Part shown: piece after piece, positions 43,804 through 52,428 of the stretch
Position numbering within the stretch: position 1 is the stretch's first letter
How the letters are laid out: every line of letters starts with the position of its first letter
Source of the DNA: AC-32 sp963736055
GTDB lineage: Bacteria; Actinomycetota; Thermoleophilia; Gaiellales; Gaiellaceae
Reading direction: 5' to 3'
Length of the DNA: 64,000 nt
Assembly (NCBI GenBank): GCA_963736055.1
Contig: CAVTNM010000008.1
Span: forward strand, 1,116,001 to 1,180,000
Made by a program: the position numbers and the translations under genes
The notes under the pieces: generated by a model
Seen by the model: only the letters and a program-made list of their open reading frames with translations
Told to the model about the DNA's origin: nothing
Databases searched by the model: none

Positions 43804-44810
43804 GCGACGGCAACGGCGGCGGCCTGACCGCCAAGGACTTCAAGACCGACCAGGAGGTGCGCTGGTGCCCGGGCTGCGGGGACTACGCGATCCTGGCGGC
43901 CGTGCAGGGGTTCCTCCCGGAGCTCGATGTGCCGCGCGAGCGCACGGTCTTCGTCTCGGGGATCGGGTGCGCCGCGCGGTTCCCGTACTACATGCAGACC
44001 TACGGGATCCACTCGATCCACGGGCGGGCGCCCGCGATCGCGACCGGGCTCGCGCTCGCGCGGCCCGATCTCTCCGTCTGGGTCGTGACCGGCGACGGCG
44101 ACGCGCTGTCGATCGGGGGCAACCACCTGATCCACGCGCTGCGCCGCAACGTGAACGTGAAGATCCTCATGTTCAACAACCAGATCTACGGCCTCACGAA
44201 GGGCCAGTACTCACCGACCTCGCCGCTCGGCACGGTCAACAAGACGACGCCGATGGGCTCGGTGGACTGGCCGTTCAACCCGGTGGCGCTGGCGCTCGGC
44301 GCCGAGGCGAGCTTCGTCGCCCGCTCGATCGACACCGACCGGCCGCACCTCACGGAGACACTGCGGCGAGCGGCGATGCACCCGGGCGTGGCTTTCGTTG
44401 AGATCTACCAGAACTGCAACGTCTACAACGACGGGGCCTTCGACGCGGTGCGCGAGGACAAGGAGAACCGGATCAGGCTCGAGCACGGGAGCCCGATCCG
44501 CTTCGGGGCGGACAACGAGCGCGGCGTGGCACTGCGGTCCGACGGCTCCGCGGAGCTCGTCGAGGTCGCCGAGGAGGAGGGGCTCCTCGTGCACGACGAG
44601 CACCTGGAATCGCCCAGCCTGGCCTCGGCGCTCGCCCGGCTCTCGCACACACCGCACGGCCCGACGCCGATCGGCGTCTTCCGCGACGTCGAGCGTCCGG
44701 TCTACGACCGGCTGATGAGCGAGCAGCTCGAGACCGCGCGCAGCGAGCAGGGCGAGGGAGACCTCGCCGCGCTCCTGCATGCCGGCGACACCTGGACGAT
44801 CTCCGGCTAG
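43800..44810 (+). CDS. korB: 2-oxoacid:ferredoxin oxidoreductase, beta subunit
   Basis: The 336-residue thiamine-diphosphate subunit begins with VRWCPGCGDYAILAAVQ, whose Cys residues and a later Cys bind the iron-sulfur cluster. The ThDP/Mg motif is VVTGDGDALSIGGNHLIHAL and the substrate loop is NNQIYGLTKGQYSPTSPLG. KTTPMGSVDWPFNPVALALG is typical of the KorB rather than the pyruvate-specific PorB group. Complex formation with KorA is implied by the 4-nt overlap. Confidence 0.94.
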   Translation: MSDGNGGGLTAKDFKTDQEVRWCPGCGDYAILAAVQGFLPELDVPRERTVFVSGIGCAARFPYYMQTYGIHSIHGRAPAIATGLALARPDLSVWVVTGDGDALSIGGNHLIHALRRNVNVKILMFNNQIYGLTKGQYSPTSPLGTVNKTTPMGSVDWPFNPVALALGAEASFVARSIDTDRPHLTETLRRAAMHPGVAFVEIYQNCNVYNDGAFDAVREDKENRIRLEHGSPIRFGADNERGVALRSDGSAELVEVAEEEGLLVHDEHLESPSLASALARLSHTPHGPTPIGVFRDVERPVYDRLMSEQLETARSEQGEGDLAALLHAGDTWTISG

Positions 44811-44823
44811 AGCCTCGCCGGGC

Positions 44824-45165
44824 TCAGCCGAGCGAGTCCCAGTACCTCTCCTCGTCGGCGACCGCGTAGCCGAAGAGCACGAGCCCGGCGAGGACGGCGA
44901 AGCCCCCCACCGCCGTCCACTTCCAGAAGCCGAAGTCGCGGTCGAGCTCGATCGAGAGCATCAGCATCGGGAAGTAGACCCACAGGATCGAGAGGCCTCC
45001 GCCGCAGAGAAGGCAGGCGCCCAGAAGCTTCAGGCGGTTCGCCCCCGCGGGGATCAGCAGATCGCGCTGCTCGACCTGCCTCGGGCTGAGGACCCTCCAG
45101 CGCGCGGCGGGCCGGTCCACGGCCTCGGTCAAGTCGCGTTTGTACCTACGCCACGAGTCGATCAC
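44824..45165 (-). CDS. Small membrane protein, two TM helices, unknown function
   Basis: The 113-residue protein has a basic N-terminal cytosolic part (MIDSWRRYKRDLTEAVDRP) and two hydrophobic segments, LKLLGACLLCGGGLSILWVY and WTAVGGFAVLAGLVLFGYAV, separated by LSIELDRDFGFWK. The gene is convergent with korB and divergent from the hydrolase. No family is recognised; conserved-looking codon use and the two clean TM helices support coding. Confidence 0.65.
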   Translation of the reverse strand: MIDSWRRYKRDLTEAVDRPAARWRVLSPRQVEQRDLLIPAGANRLKLLGACLLCGGGLSILWVYFPMLMLSIELDRDFGFWKWTAVGGFAVLAGLVLFGYAVADEERYWDSLG

Positions 45166-45194
45166 AGGCCGAGCTTAGTCGTGAGAATGGCCGC

Positions 45195-46019
45195 GTGGAA
45201 GGCCGTCTCCCGTTCCGTGAGTTCGAGACGTGGTACCGCGTGGTCGGGGCCGGGGAAGAGCCGGGACGGCTGCCGTTGCTCGCCCTCCACGGAGGGCCCG
45301 GCTCGTCGCACGATCCGCTCGAGGGCCTCGGCGCTCTGGCCGGGCAGGGGCGGCGTGTCGTCTTCTACGACCAGCTCGGCAGCGGCGACTCGAGCACGCC
45401 GGACGACCCCTCGCTCTGGACCGTGCAGACGTTCCTCGACCAGCTGTCCTCGGTGCGCGAGGGGCTCGGGCTGGAGCAGCTGCACCTGTTCGGCTCCTCC
45501 TGGGGCGGAATGCTGGCGCTCGAGTACGCGCTGACACGACCTGCCGGCCTGGCGAGCCTCGTGCTCAACTCGACCCCTACGAGTGCGCCGCGGTGGGCCG
45601 AGGAGACCCGGCGCCTGCACGCGGAGCTTCCACCCGGTCTCGACGAGAACGCGGCGGAGAAGGAGTTCTGGCGCCGGCACATCTGCCGCGTGGTGCCCGA
45701 GCCGGAGGCGCTCGGCCGTTCGCGGGCGAAGTTCGGGAAACAGGTCTACGAGACCATGTGGGGGCCGAACGAGTTCACGGTCACCGGGACGCTCAAGGAC
45801 TGGGACGTGATCGGGCGGCTCGGCGAGATCGAGGTCCCGACGTTGATCACCTCCGGCCGCTACGACGAGTGCACGCCTGCGCTGGTCGAGCCCCTGCGCA
45901 ACGGGATCCCGGATGCGGAGTGGGTTCTCTTCGAGGAGAGCTCGCACACGGCGCTGCTGGAGGAGACGGAGCGGTATCTCGGGGTGGTCGGGACGTTCCT
46001 CGATCGTGTCGAGCCTTAG
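45195..46019 (+). CDS. Proline iminopeptidase-type alpha/beta hydrolase
   Basis: The 274-residue protein has the oxyanion motif LLALHGGPGSSHD, nucleophile LFGSSWGGMLALEYAL with Ser102, acid Asp in TSGRYDECTPALV and catalytic His in FEESSHTALLEE. The HGGPG form, spacing and cap-domain length match proline iminopeptidases and tricorn-associated F1-type aminopeptidases, which cut N-terminal proline from short peptides. GTG 45195 is used. Confidence 0.87.
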   Translation: MEGRLPFREFETWYRVVGAGEEPGRLPLLALHGGPGSSHDPLEGLGALAGQGRRVVFYDQLGSGDSSTPDDPSLWTVQTFLDQLSSVREGLGLEQLHLFGSSWGGMLALEYALTRPAGLASLVLNSTPTSAPRWAEETRRLHAELPPGLDENAAEKEFWRRHICRVVPEPEALGRSRAKFGKQVYETMWGPNEFTVTGTLKDWDVIGRLGEIEVPTLITSGRYDECTPALVEPLRNGIPDAEWVLFEESSHTALLEETERYLGVVGTFLDRVEP

Positions 46020-46031
46020 CTCCGCAACGAG

Positions 46032-46057
46032 CGAGGCCCGCCGGACGGCGGGCCTCG
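46032..46057. terminator. Bidirectional terminator hairpin
   Basis: CGAGGCCCGCC (46032-46042), GGAC loop and GGCGGGCCTCG (46047-46057) form a perfect 11-bp stem between the convergent hydrolase and RTX genes. There is no T run, as usual in high-GC actinobacteria. Confidence 0.7.
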
Positions 46058-46086
46058 TGCTGGCGCTGACTGGGCGGTGGGGAGGG

Positions 46087-46698
46087 CTAGTCCGAGCCCA
46101 CCGTGACGGTCTTCACGACCTCGCAGTTGACGGTCGTGTCCGCCTCGCCGGCGCGAATCCAGGCGACGTCGTGATCGCCGGGGCCGCAGTCGAGGCTGTC
46201 GACCTGGCCGTCGGCTGCGAGGGAGTGCAGGACGTCGTTGCCGTCGCCCCCGTTCTCGCTGTCGACGCCGCGGCCGCCCCAGAGGTAGTCGCGCTGGGGA
46301 CCGCCGTTGACGGTGTCGTTGCCCGGCCCGCCGTGGAGGCGGTTGCGGCCGGTGTTGCCGGCGGTGATGGTGTCGTTTCCATAGCCGCCGTAGATCAGGG
46401 CGCCGTCGTCGCCGGCGCTGAGCATGTCGTCGCCGGGCCCGCCGAAGATGCGGTCGAACTGCGGGCCGCCGTCCACGTTGTCGTTCCCGCGGCCGGCGTA
46501 GACGATGTCGCGCCCTTCGGCGCTCGTGACCTGGTCGTTGCCGCCGAAGGCGAGGATGAGGTCGCGGTGCGCCGTGCCGGCGATCACGTCGTCAGCCTTG
46601 GTGCCTCGGATGACGTTGAACCAGCGTGCGCTCGCGACACCCGTCACGGCGAGGCCGAGAGCGGCGGCGAGCGCGAGAAGAATCAGCTTGCGTGCCAT
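46087..46698 (-). CDS. Secreted RTX/hemolysin-type calcium-binding repeat protein
   Basis: The 203-residue protein has an N-terminal signal peptide (MARKLILLALAAALGLAVTG) and about ten nonapeptide-like repeats, such as GRGNDNVDGG, GGPGDDMLSA and GGPGNDTVNGG, which form a calcium-filled parallel beta-roll. The C-terminal segment with DSLDCGPGDHDVAWI, and TTVNCEVVKTV adding a second Cys, is a common cap on actinobacterial versions and may hold a disulfide. GGAGGT lies upstream of the ATG. It is probably exported and structural; no enzymatic domain is present. Confidence 0.88.
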   Translation of the reverse strand: MARKLILLALAAALGLAVTGVASARWFNVIRGTKADDVIAGTAHRDLILAFGGNDQVTSAEGRDIVYAGRGNDNVDGGPQFDRIFGGPGDDMLSAGDDGALIYGGYGNDTITAGNTGRNRLHGGPGNDTVNGGPQRDYLWGGRGVDSENGGDGNDVLHSLAADGQVDSLDCGPGDHDVAWIRAGEADTTVNCEVVKTVTVGSD

Positions 46699-46854
46699 TT
46701 GACGGTTACCTCCGTAGAAGAGCCTGCGTGAGCGCAGTAAAGGCGTCGCGGGTTAGGACGCCGTAGGCGAATTGGAAAGATTCTTTGAGCACTCGGTTCG
46801 GGTTTGGGACAGCTCACACGGTTGGGGCCCCTGCCGAACGGAGATAGTGGCGCG

Positions 46855-47607
46855 ATGAGGTTCGCCTCTCGGTTCAGGCCATGGCTCCTGCTCGTGCTGG
46901 CGCTCGTCGCCGGCGGCCTGGTTGCGTGGTGGCTGCTCTCCCGCGGCGACGGCGACAACGGCAGCGCAAGCGGCACCTCGGCGGGGACGGTTGCCGTTCC
47001 GAACGTCGTCGGCCGTCCACAGGCGGAGGCGACGGCCACCATCGGCCGGAGCGGCCTCGTGGTCCGGATCGCCCACAAGCTGAGTGGCGACGTGCCGCCC
47101 GGCAATGTCTTCGCCGAGGCGCCGGAGGCCGGCTCCCGGGTCTCCCGCAAGTCGGTCGTCACGCTCTCCGTGGCAGAGCAGGCGTCGGTGACGGTGCCGT
47201 CCGTGGTGGGCCAGCGTGCTCCCGGAGCGACTGCCAAGCTGCACGCGCGCGGCCTCTCGGTGCAGTACTCCGGCGTGCTCTCCGACAAGGCGCGCGGCAC
47301 GGTGCTGGGGCAGCGTCCGGCGGGCGGAGCGAAGGTGGCGAAGGGATCGTCGGTCGTGCTCCGGGTCTCGAGAGGGACGGGCGCTGTACCGCTCGTCGTC
47401 GGACAGACGCAGAATGCGGCGATCGCGACGCTCGAGGCCGCGGGGTTCAAGGTTGTGGCCTTCAAGGTGCCGTCGGCAGAGACGAAGGGAAAGGTGGTCG
47501 CGCAGAGCCCGTCGGGTGGCGGCCGTGTCCCCGGCGGCACCAAGATCCGGCTCTACGTTTCCGCCGGGAAGACGCCGGCAGAGCCGCCTCCGCCGCAGCA
47601 ACCGTGA
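46855..47607 (+). CDS. Membrane-anchored PASTA-repeat protein without kinase
   Basis: The 250-residue protein has a short cytosolic N terminus (MRFASRFRPW), one TM helix (LLLVLALVAGGLVAWWLL) and three tandem PASTA domains (about 47-115, 116-180, 181-245): VAVPNVVGRPQAEATATIGR, VTVPSVVGQRAPGATAKL and VPLVVGQTQNAAIATLEAAG. The C terminus is PPPPQQP. PASTA modules bind muropeptides or lipid II; here they are not attached to a Ser/Thr kinase or penicillin-binding protein, so this may be a decoy or partner in cell-wall sensing. ATG 46855 is chosen because the TM follows directly. Confidence 0.83.
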   Translation: MRFASRFRPWLLLVLALVAGGLVAWWLLSRGDGDNGSASGTSAGTVAVPNVVGRPQAEATATIGRSGLVVRIAHKLSGDVPPGNVFAEAPEAGSRVSRKSVVTLSVAEQASVTVPSVVGQRAPGATAKLHARGLSVQYSGVLSDKARGTVLGQRPAGGAKVAKGSSVVLRVSRGTGAVPLVVGQTQNAAIATLEAAGFKVVAFKVPSAETKGKVVAQSPSGGGRVPGGTKIRLYVSAGKTPAEPPPPQQP

Positions 47608-47686
47608 TCGACCGGAGGCCCGCAGCCGGCGGGCGCTGGCCCACCGGCTCGAGGGTGACGATCTCTGTCGGGTGCGCCGCGAGAGG

Positions 47687-48964
47687 CTAGTGCTGGTCGC
47701 CCTCGACCACGTCCACTGAGACGATCAGGTCGGGGCGGATGAATCGGCCGGCGTAGAAGGGCCACTGGCCCTCGCTCGCGGTCGAGAACTGCTCGATCAC
47801 TTCCTGGGCGCCCTCCATCGCGGTGCCGAAGTCTCGGAACGAGCCGACTTCGACGCCGTCGCCCTCCTTCAGGCGCACGACGACACAAAACTGACCGCTG
47901 CGCTTCGGGGCGAAGAGCTCCTCGAGGTCGCTCGTGGAGACCGGCTCGGGCTCTGCGATCGGCTCGAGCTCGGCGATCGGCTCGAGCTCGGCGATCGGCT
48001 CGAGTGCCGGCAACGCGGCCTCGACAGGCTCGACGACCAGCTCGGGCTCCGGAGTGAGCTCGGCCTCGGGCTCCGGCTGAGCCTCGACCTCGGCCTCGGG
48101 CTGGGCCTCAGCCTCGGGCATGACTTCGACGGGCTGGGGAGCGATGAACGCGACCGGCTCGGCCTCGACCACCGGCTCGGGCTCGACCACCGGCTCGGGC
48201 GGTGCCATCGTCGGCAGCTCTGCCGCCGCCTCTTCGACCGCGGGAGCCTGGGCAACGACCTCGGGAGCCTGGGCAACGACCTCGGGAGCCTGATCGACGA
48301 TCGGTGCGACCTCGGTCAGCTGCACCGGCTCGGCCGGGGTCTCCTCGGCGGGCGAGTCCTGGATCTCCTCGACAGATGCGATCGCCGGAACCGCCTCGGC
48401 GGCCGGCTCGGGGGGAGCGAAGTAGTCGAGCACCGGCTCCTCGGCCGGCGCCATCGTCGGCAGCTCCGGCTCGGGAGCGGCCGCCGGAGGCTCCGGCTGG
48501 AGCTGGACGGGCTCGGGTGCCGCGACGGGCTCGGGCGCCACGGCCGGCTCGGGCTGGGCCGCCGGCACCTGCTCGGGCTCGGGCTGCTGGGGAACTTCGG
48601 CCTGGGGCGCGGGCGCAGGCTCGGGAGCCGCGATCGCGCTCTCGGGAGGCCGGATGGCCGGGGGAGGAGTGGGGAGCTCGGACAGGCCGTCGCCGGCCGG
48701 CATCGGCATGGACGCGCTGGGCCCTCGCACAACTGGGGGGCTCAACGGAGGCTCCAGGCCTAGGCCGATCCCCGCAGTGATCTCGTGCGTGCCTAGTGCA
48801 GACATGTGCCAACCCTTTCCATTGGTCTCACAGGGCTCCCGCAGGAGCTCGCGAGCGCGTTCGGCCAGCTCCGGGTCCACGAGCATGAGCTCGGGGGAGA
48901 GGGAGCGAACGACAGAGTGGTGATCGATGAGACCAATAGCCGCAGATTTTTCGTAAAACGCCAT
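47687..48964 (-). CDS. Pro/Glu-rich low-complexity protein with conserved ends
   Basis: About 425 residues. The N-terminal part carries SPELMLVDPELAERARELL. The middle 250 residues are almost entirely Pro, Glu, Ala and Val (for example PAAAPEPELPTMAPAEEPV, with tandem AQAPEVV and IAELEP units). The C-terminal 70 residues look folded: RSGQFCVVVRLKEGDGVEVG, FRDFGTAMEGAQEVIEQF and PDLIVSVDVVEG. No signal peptide or TM is seen. Starts are ambiguous: 49018, 48964, or ATG 48805, which has GGAAAGGG upstream. The disordered middle could tether the end domains; the function is unknown. Confidence 0.68.
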   Translation of the reverse strand: MAFYEKSAAIGLIDHHSVVRSLSPELMLVDPELAERARELLREPCETNGKGWHMSALGTHEITAGIGLGLEPPLSPPVVRGPSASMPMPAGDGLSELPTPPPAIRPPESAIAAPEPAPAPQAEVPQQPEPEQVPAAQPEPAVAPEPVAAPEPVQLQPEPPAAAPEPELPTMAPAEEPVLDYFAPPEPAAEAVPAIASVEEIQDSPAEETPAEPVQLTEVAPIVDQAPEVVAQAPEVVAQAPAVEEAAAELPTMAPPEPVVEPEPVVEAEPVAFIAPQPVEVMPEAEAQPEAEVEAQPEPEAELTPEPELVVEPVEAALPALEPIAELEPIAELEPIAEPEPVSTSDLEELFAPKRSGQFCVVVRLKEGDGVEVGSFRDFGTAMEGAQEVIEQFSTASEGQWPFYAGRFIRPDLIVSVDVVEGDQH

Positions 48965-49072
48965 GCGGGGGAGACCCGCGTACGCAGTATCGGTGAGCCG
49001 TTTCGATCCAGGCATCACCCAGGCGAGTGATTGGCGCGGCGGGCGGCGGCGGCGCCCGCCGGCCTGGTCGTC

Positions 49073-50053
49073 CTAGTGGTTGGAGCTGCCCGGAGTGGGG
49101 CTTGCGCTGATTGAGAAATCGGCCGCGTTGTCGTTCGTGTCGTGACCGTCGGGAAGCCGCGCCGCGCTGCTGCCCGGGGCAGCCGTGGCGGGCGGGGCGG
49201 TGGCCGGATGGCCCTCCACGAAGGCGTTGACCGCGTCCCCGTAGCCGACGGAGTCGACGATCGCGCCCCCGCTGTCGCGGAGCGCCACTCCGCCGCCGGT
49301 CGCCGCGATCGCCGCGGAGAAGCTCTGGTCGGGCGCCCGCGTTCCGACGTACCCGCTTCCTGCGAGCAGATAGAAGCCGCCGGCGGACAGGGTCGTCCCC
49401 GTCGGCACCGTCGCCAGCGTGACGTCGCTGGTTCCCGACGCCGAGCGGTACGCGAGCTTGAAGCCGCCGATGTCTGCCGCCGCCGCGCCCGAGTTCACGA
49501 TCTCGACGAACTCGTTCGAAGCAGCGCCGGTGGAGCCCGTCATCAGCTCGTTGACTCGCAGAGCGGCCCCGGTGCCGCCGCCTCCGCCGCCGGTCCCGCA
49601 CGTGAACGTCGCAACGCCGTTCGCGTCGTAGGTAAGGGCGACCGTTCCCGTCTCTGCACCCGCGTGACAGGGAAGGCCGTTCAGACCCTCGAGCGAGGTC
49701 AGCCCCGCTCCTGCAGGGCCCTGCGGCCCGCTGGGTCCCACAGGCCCTGCCGCTCCGGCCGCCCCGGTAGCGCCCCGATTACCGGGCTCGCCCTTCGCGC
49801 CGGCCGGGCCCGCCGGCCCCGTCGCGCCGGGCCGGCCGGCCGCACCGTGGGCGTTCCAGGCCAACGGGACCTCGTTCCGGCGGCACGAGGCGGCCGCCGA
49901 GACGATCCGGAGGCGTCCATCCTTCTTCTTCACGCACGCGTTGATCAAGGCGTTGCTGGGCTTCCGGCCGACGGGCTGCGCGGCCAGCGCGACGCCGGCG
50001 ACCAGCACCAGCGGCAACGCGCCCAGCAGCAGGCGTCTTCGGGGAAGGCGCAT
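49073..50053 (-). CDS. Secreted collagen-like protein with lamin-tail domain
   Basis: The 326-residue protein has a signal peptide (RRRLLLGALPLVLVAGVALA), a small domain with NACVKKKDGRLRIV that resembles the segment preceding bacterial collagen-like tails, a short run of Gly-X-Y triplets (about residues 72-115, GATGPAGPAGAKGEPGN), a Gly-rich spacer, and a C-terminal lamin-tail (LTD) beta sandwich at about 170-300: ALRVNELMTG, SNEFVEIVNSG and ADIGGFKLAYRS. GAGAGGAGAG precedes the ATG. It is likely surface-exposed. LTD domains in bacteria often accompany nucleases or surface proteins; no nuclease is present here. Confidence 0.85.
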   Translation of the reverse strand: MRLPRRRLLLGALPLVLVAGVALAAQPVGRKPSNALINACVKKKDGRLRIVSAAASCRRNEVPLAWNAHGAAGRPGATGPAGPAGAKGEPGNRGATGAAGAAGPVGPSGPQGPAGAGLTSLEGLNGLPCHAGAETGTVALTYDANGVATFTCGTGGGGGGTGAALRVNELMTGSTGAASNEFVEIVNSGAAAADIGGFKLAYRSASGTSDVTLATVPTGTTLSAGGFYLLAGSGYVGTRAPDQSFSAAIAATGGGVALRDSGGAIVDSVGYGDAVNAFVEGHPATAPPATAAPGSSAARLPDGHDTNDNAADFSISASPTPGSSNH

Positions 50054-50212
50054 GTGACTCTCCTCTCGCTCGGTTTCGCCCACGGATACCGGCGGCGAAG
50101 AGCCCGAGCCACGCGGCGCGCGCCCTTCGACACGCTTTCGACACGGTTCGGACTAGAAGTGCGCGCTGCGCCAGCCGCTGGCGATCACAACCACGAGCGG
50201 GATCGTCCTAGC

Positions 50213-51085
50213 TCAGGTGGCCAGGAAGTAGAGCGAGCACGCAGCGCCGAACGCGAGACACCAGACGGCGAATGGGATCAGCGTCCGCGTCTCGAAGTAG
50301 CGCAGCAGGAAGCGGACCGCAAGGTAGGCGGTTGCGGCCGAGCAGAGTGACGCCACAAGCGCCTGGCCACGGATGCCATCGCCCTGGGAGCCGAACAACT
50401 CCGGCAGCTTGAGGATGGCGGCGGCGCCGATGATCGGCGTGGCGAGCAAGAACGCGAACCGGGCCGCATCCCGGTGCGAGAGGCCGACGAGCAGGCCTCC
50501 ACCCATGGTTGCACCGGAGCGAGAAAAGCCGGGGATGAGCGCGATTGCCTGCACCGCGCCGACCAAGAAGGCCTGCGGAAAGCCAACCGTAGTGGCGATC
50601 CGTGCATCGTCGTCGTCGGCGGTCTCCGGGGCGCGCCTGCGCAGCGCCTCGGCGCCGAAGAGCAGCAGGCCGTTGAGCATCAGGAAGAACGAGGCAGAGG
50701 CGGCCGAGGCGAAGACGCCGCGGAGCGCATGTTCGAGCAGCAGGCCGAGGATGCCGGCGGGGATCGTGCCCACGACCAGCAGCCAGCCGAGCTTGGCATC
50801 CGCATCGTCGGCGCCAATGCCGCGGTCGCGAAGGCTGCGTCCTATGCCCTTGACGATACGTACCCAATCGCGCCAGAAGAAGAGGAGCAACACGATCGCG
50901 GTTGCGAGGTGGGTCGCTACCAGGAAGGTGATGAAGTAAGGGTCGTTCTGGTGGATGTTCCAGCCGAGAAGCTGCGGCAGGATGACGCTGTGGCCGAGGC
51001 TCGAGATCGGAAAGAGCTCGGTCACGCCCTGCACGAGACCAAGCACGATCGCCTGCCAATAGCTAATCAGTGAGGCCGCGATCAA
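50213..51085 (-). CDS. uppP: Undecaprenyl-diphosphatase
   Basis: The 290-residue integral membrane phosphatase recycles undecaprenyl pyrophosphate to the monophosphate for peptidoglycan synthesis. Its signatures are LGLVQGVTELFPISSLGHSV (Glu of the catalytic pair) and LIPGFSRSGATMGGGLLVGL (catalytic Ser and Arg). About eight TM helices are visible. It starts with TTG at 51085, inside the stop codon of the small membrane protein upstream (TTGA). Confidence 0.95.
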   Translation of the reverse strand: MIAASLISYWQAIVLGLVQGVTELFPISSLGHSVILPQLLGWNIHQNDPYFITFLVATHLATAIVLLLFFWRDWVRIVKGIGRSLRDRGIGADDADAKLGWLLVVGTIPAGILGLLLEHALRGVFASAASASFFLMLNGLLLFGAEALRRRAPETADDDDARIATTVGFPQAFLVGAVQAIALIPGFSRSGATMGGGLLVGLSHRDAARFAFLLATPIIGAAAILKLPELFGSQGDGIRGQALVASLCSAATAYLAVRFLLRYFETRTLIPFAVWCLAFGAACSLYFLAT

Positions 51086-51330
51086 GCAGTCTCGTCGCGC
51101 GGACGGGACTTCTTGCCCGTCTGGAACCAGGCGAAGACGAGCAGCGCGACGCCGACGAGGAACGAGGCGATCCCGTGCTTGACGTGATGGTGGCTCGAGC
51201 CGGCCTCGTGTCCGGGGATCCAGGACGGGAGCGAACCGGCCGGCTCGGCCCAGTAGACGATCGCAAGGACGATGAGCGCGATACCGGCGATCACGGCAGC
51301 CGCGGTCACGAGCGGGTGATTGAGCTTCAC
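51082..51330 (-). CDS. Small two-TM membrane protein coupled to uppP
   Basis: From GTG 51330 the protein has 82 residues: MKLNHPLVTAAAVIAGIALI and on through VLAIVYWAEPAG, then a histidine-bearing loop (GHEAGSSHHHVKHG) and a second TM (IASFLVGVALLVFAWFQTGK) with a basic tail. The frame is open from 51414, but the first 28 codons lack conservation-like features. The 4-nt overlap with uppP implies joint translation. The HHH loop could bind metal. No family name is available to me. Confidence 0.65.
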   Translation of the reverse strand: MKLNHPLVTAAAVIAGIALIVLAIVYWAEPAGSLPSWIPGHEAGSSHHHVKHGIASFLVGVALLVFAWFQTGKKSRPRDETA

Positions 51331-51556
51331 GGAGTCCAAATCGCCGAGTGAAGATTCCCGCTGACGCCCGCGGGTCACACGCAGTATCGCCAACCAGTCG
51401 GCTAAGCGGCGCACTACCGACGCAAGTGACCGCGACTCTGTGGAGTTCGCGGCCCGAGCAAAGATCGACGCCCCGGTACCTGCTCTCGCCGCGCTAGGAC
51501 GGCCTCTGGATCCCGAACGCAGGTCGGCACTGGAACATCGACCGAGCCGATCCGCG

Positions 51557-51922
51557 CTAAGCAGGCTGAAAAAGCTCGATCGGGTTGCCCGCGCTGTCCT
51601 CCAACAGGATCTGCCGGCCGCCCGGGCCGGTCACGATCTGGTTTCTGAAGGTGAGCCCCGCCTGCTGGAGACGCTCAGCAGTCGCCTGGAGATCGTCGAC
51701 CTCCAGGACGAGCCGGTTCCAGCCGCCGGGCTCCGGCCTACGGCCGTCGGGCATCGGGCGGGCCGCCGAGCTCTGCGGCCCGCTCAGCCAGAGAGCGAGG
51801 TCGTCGCGGGAGACGATCGCGAAGGCCGGGCCCATCTGCTGTTCCAGTGCGAACCCGAGGTGGCCTGTGTAGAACGCGATCGCCGCGTCCACGTCGTCCA
51901 CGAGGTACCTGATGAGCGCCAC
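51557..51922 (-). CDS. VOC-family (glyoxalase/bleomycin-resistance-like) protein
   Basis: The 121-residue protein has a duplicated VOC module: LIRYLVDDVDAAIAFYTGHL, FAIVSRDDLALWLSGPQ, NRLVLEVDDLQATAERLQ and GGRQILLEDSAGNPIELFQP. The first His of the classical metal triad is replaced (LIRYLVDD), so it may be a binding protein rather than a metalloenzyme. GTG 51922 is preferred because the fold begins there. It stands alone between uppP and a PAS gene. Confidence 0.83.
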   Translation of the reverse strand: MALIRYLVDDVDAAIAFYTGHLGFALEQQMGPAFAIVSRDDLALWLSGPQSSAARPMPDGRRPEPGGWNRLVLEVDDLQATAERLQQAGLTFRNQIVTGPGGRQILLEDSAGNPIELFQPA

Positions 51923-52030
51923 GGCCGGTGATCCGAGCCTATTAGTCTCCGGGGGTGGCTGCCGAGGAAGCAAGGATCGAGCATGGTGGCCGCTCTAGTC
52001 GCTAGGCCCGTGTCGTCGTAGGCTTCGCGA

Positions 52031-52426
52031 GTGGGTAGGCGCCGTCAGAAGCACCTCGTGCTCATCCTCGCCCGCGAGTTCGCGTCGAACCTCGCCACTC
52101 CGACCCTGATCGCAGACGCCGACGGGACGCTCGTCTACTACAACGAGGCTGCCGAGGAGGTCGTCGGACGCTCGTTCGCGGAGAGCGGCGAGATGCCGGT
52201 CGACGAGTGGACGACGAGCTTCGACCCGCGGGACCAGGAGGGAGAGCCTCTGCCGCCCGAGCGGCGGCCCGTGCGCATCGCGCTCGACGAGCGGCGGGCG
52301 GCGCACGAGCGCTTTCGAATCACCAGCAGGGACGACGTCGACCGAGACGTCGCCGTGACCTCGTTCCCGCTGTTCGCGCACGCGGACGAGTTCGTCGGTG
52401 TCGTGGCGATCTTCTGGCGCTGCTGA
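52031..52426 (+). CDS. Stand-alone PAS-domain protein
   Basis: The 131-residue protein is essentially one PAS domain: NLATPTLIADADGTLVYYNE, AAEEVVGRSFAESGEM, then EPLPPERRPVRIALDERRAA and VAVTSFPLFAHADEFVGVVA. It lacks any output domain or obvious cofactor Cys or His, so it may sense a small ligand and act through a partner. It starts with GTG and ends 2 bp before the metallo-beta-lactamase gene, so the two are probably cotranscribed. Confidence 0.83.
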   Translation: MGRRRQKHLVLILAREFASNLATPTLIADADGTLVYYNEAAEEVVGRSFAESGEMPVDEWTTSFDPRDQEGEPLPPERRPVRIALDERRAAHERFRITSRDDVDRDVAVTSFPLFAHADEFVGVVAIFWRC

Positions 52427-52428
52427 CG

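Noticed and set aside
47900..48300. Possible CRISPR-like repeat array
   Set aside because: The repeats are in-frame codon repeats of a Pro/Glu-rich protein without spacers; no cas genes are present.
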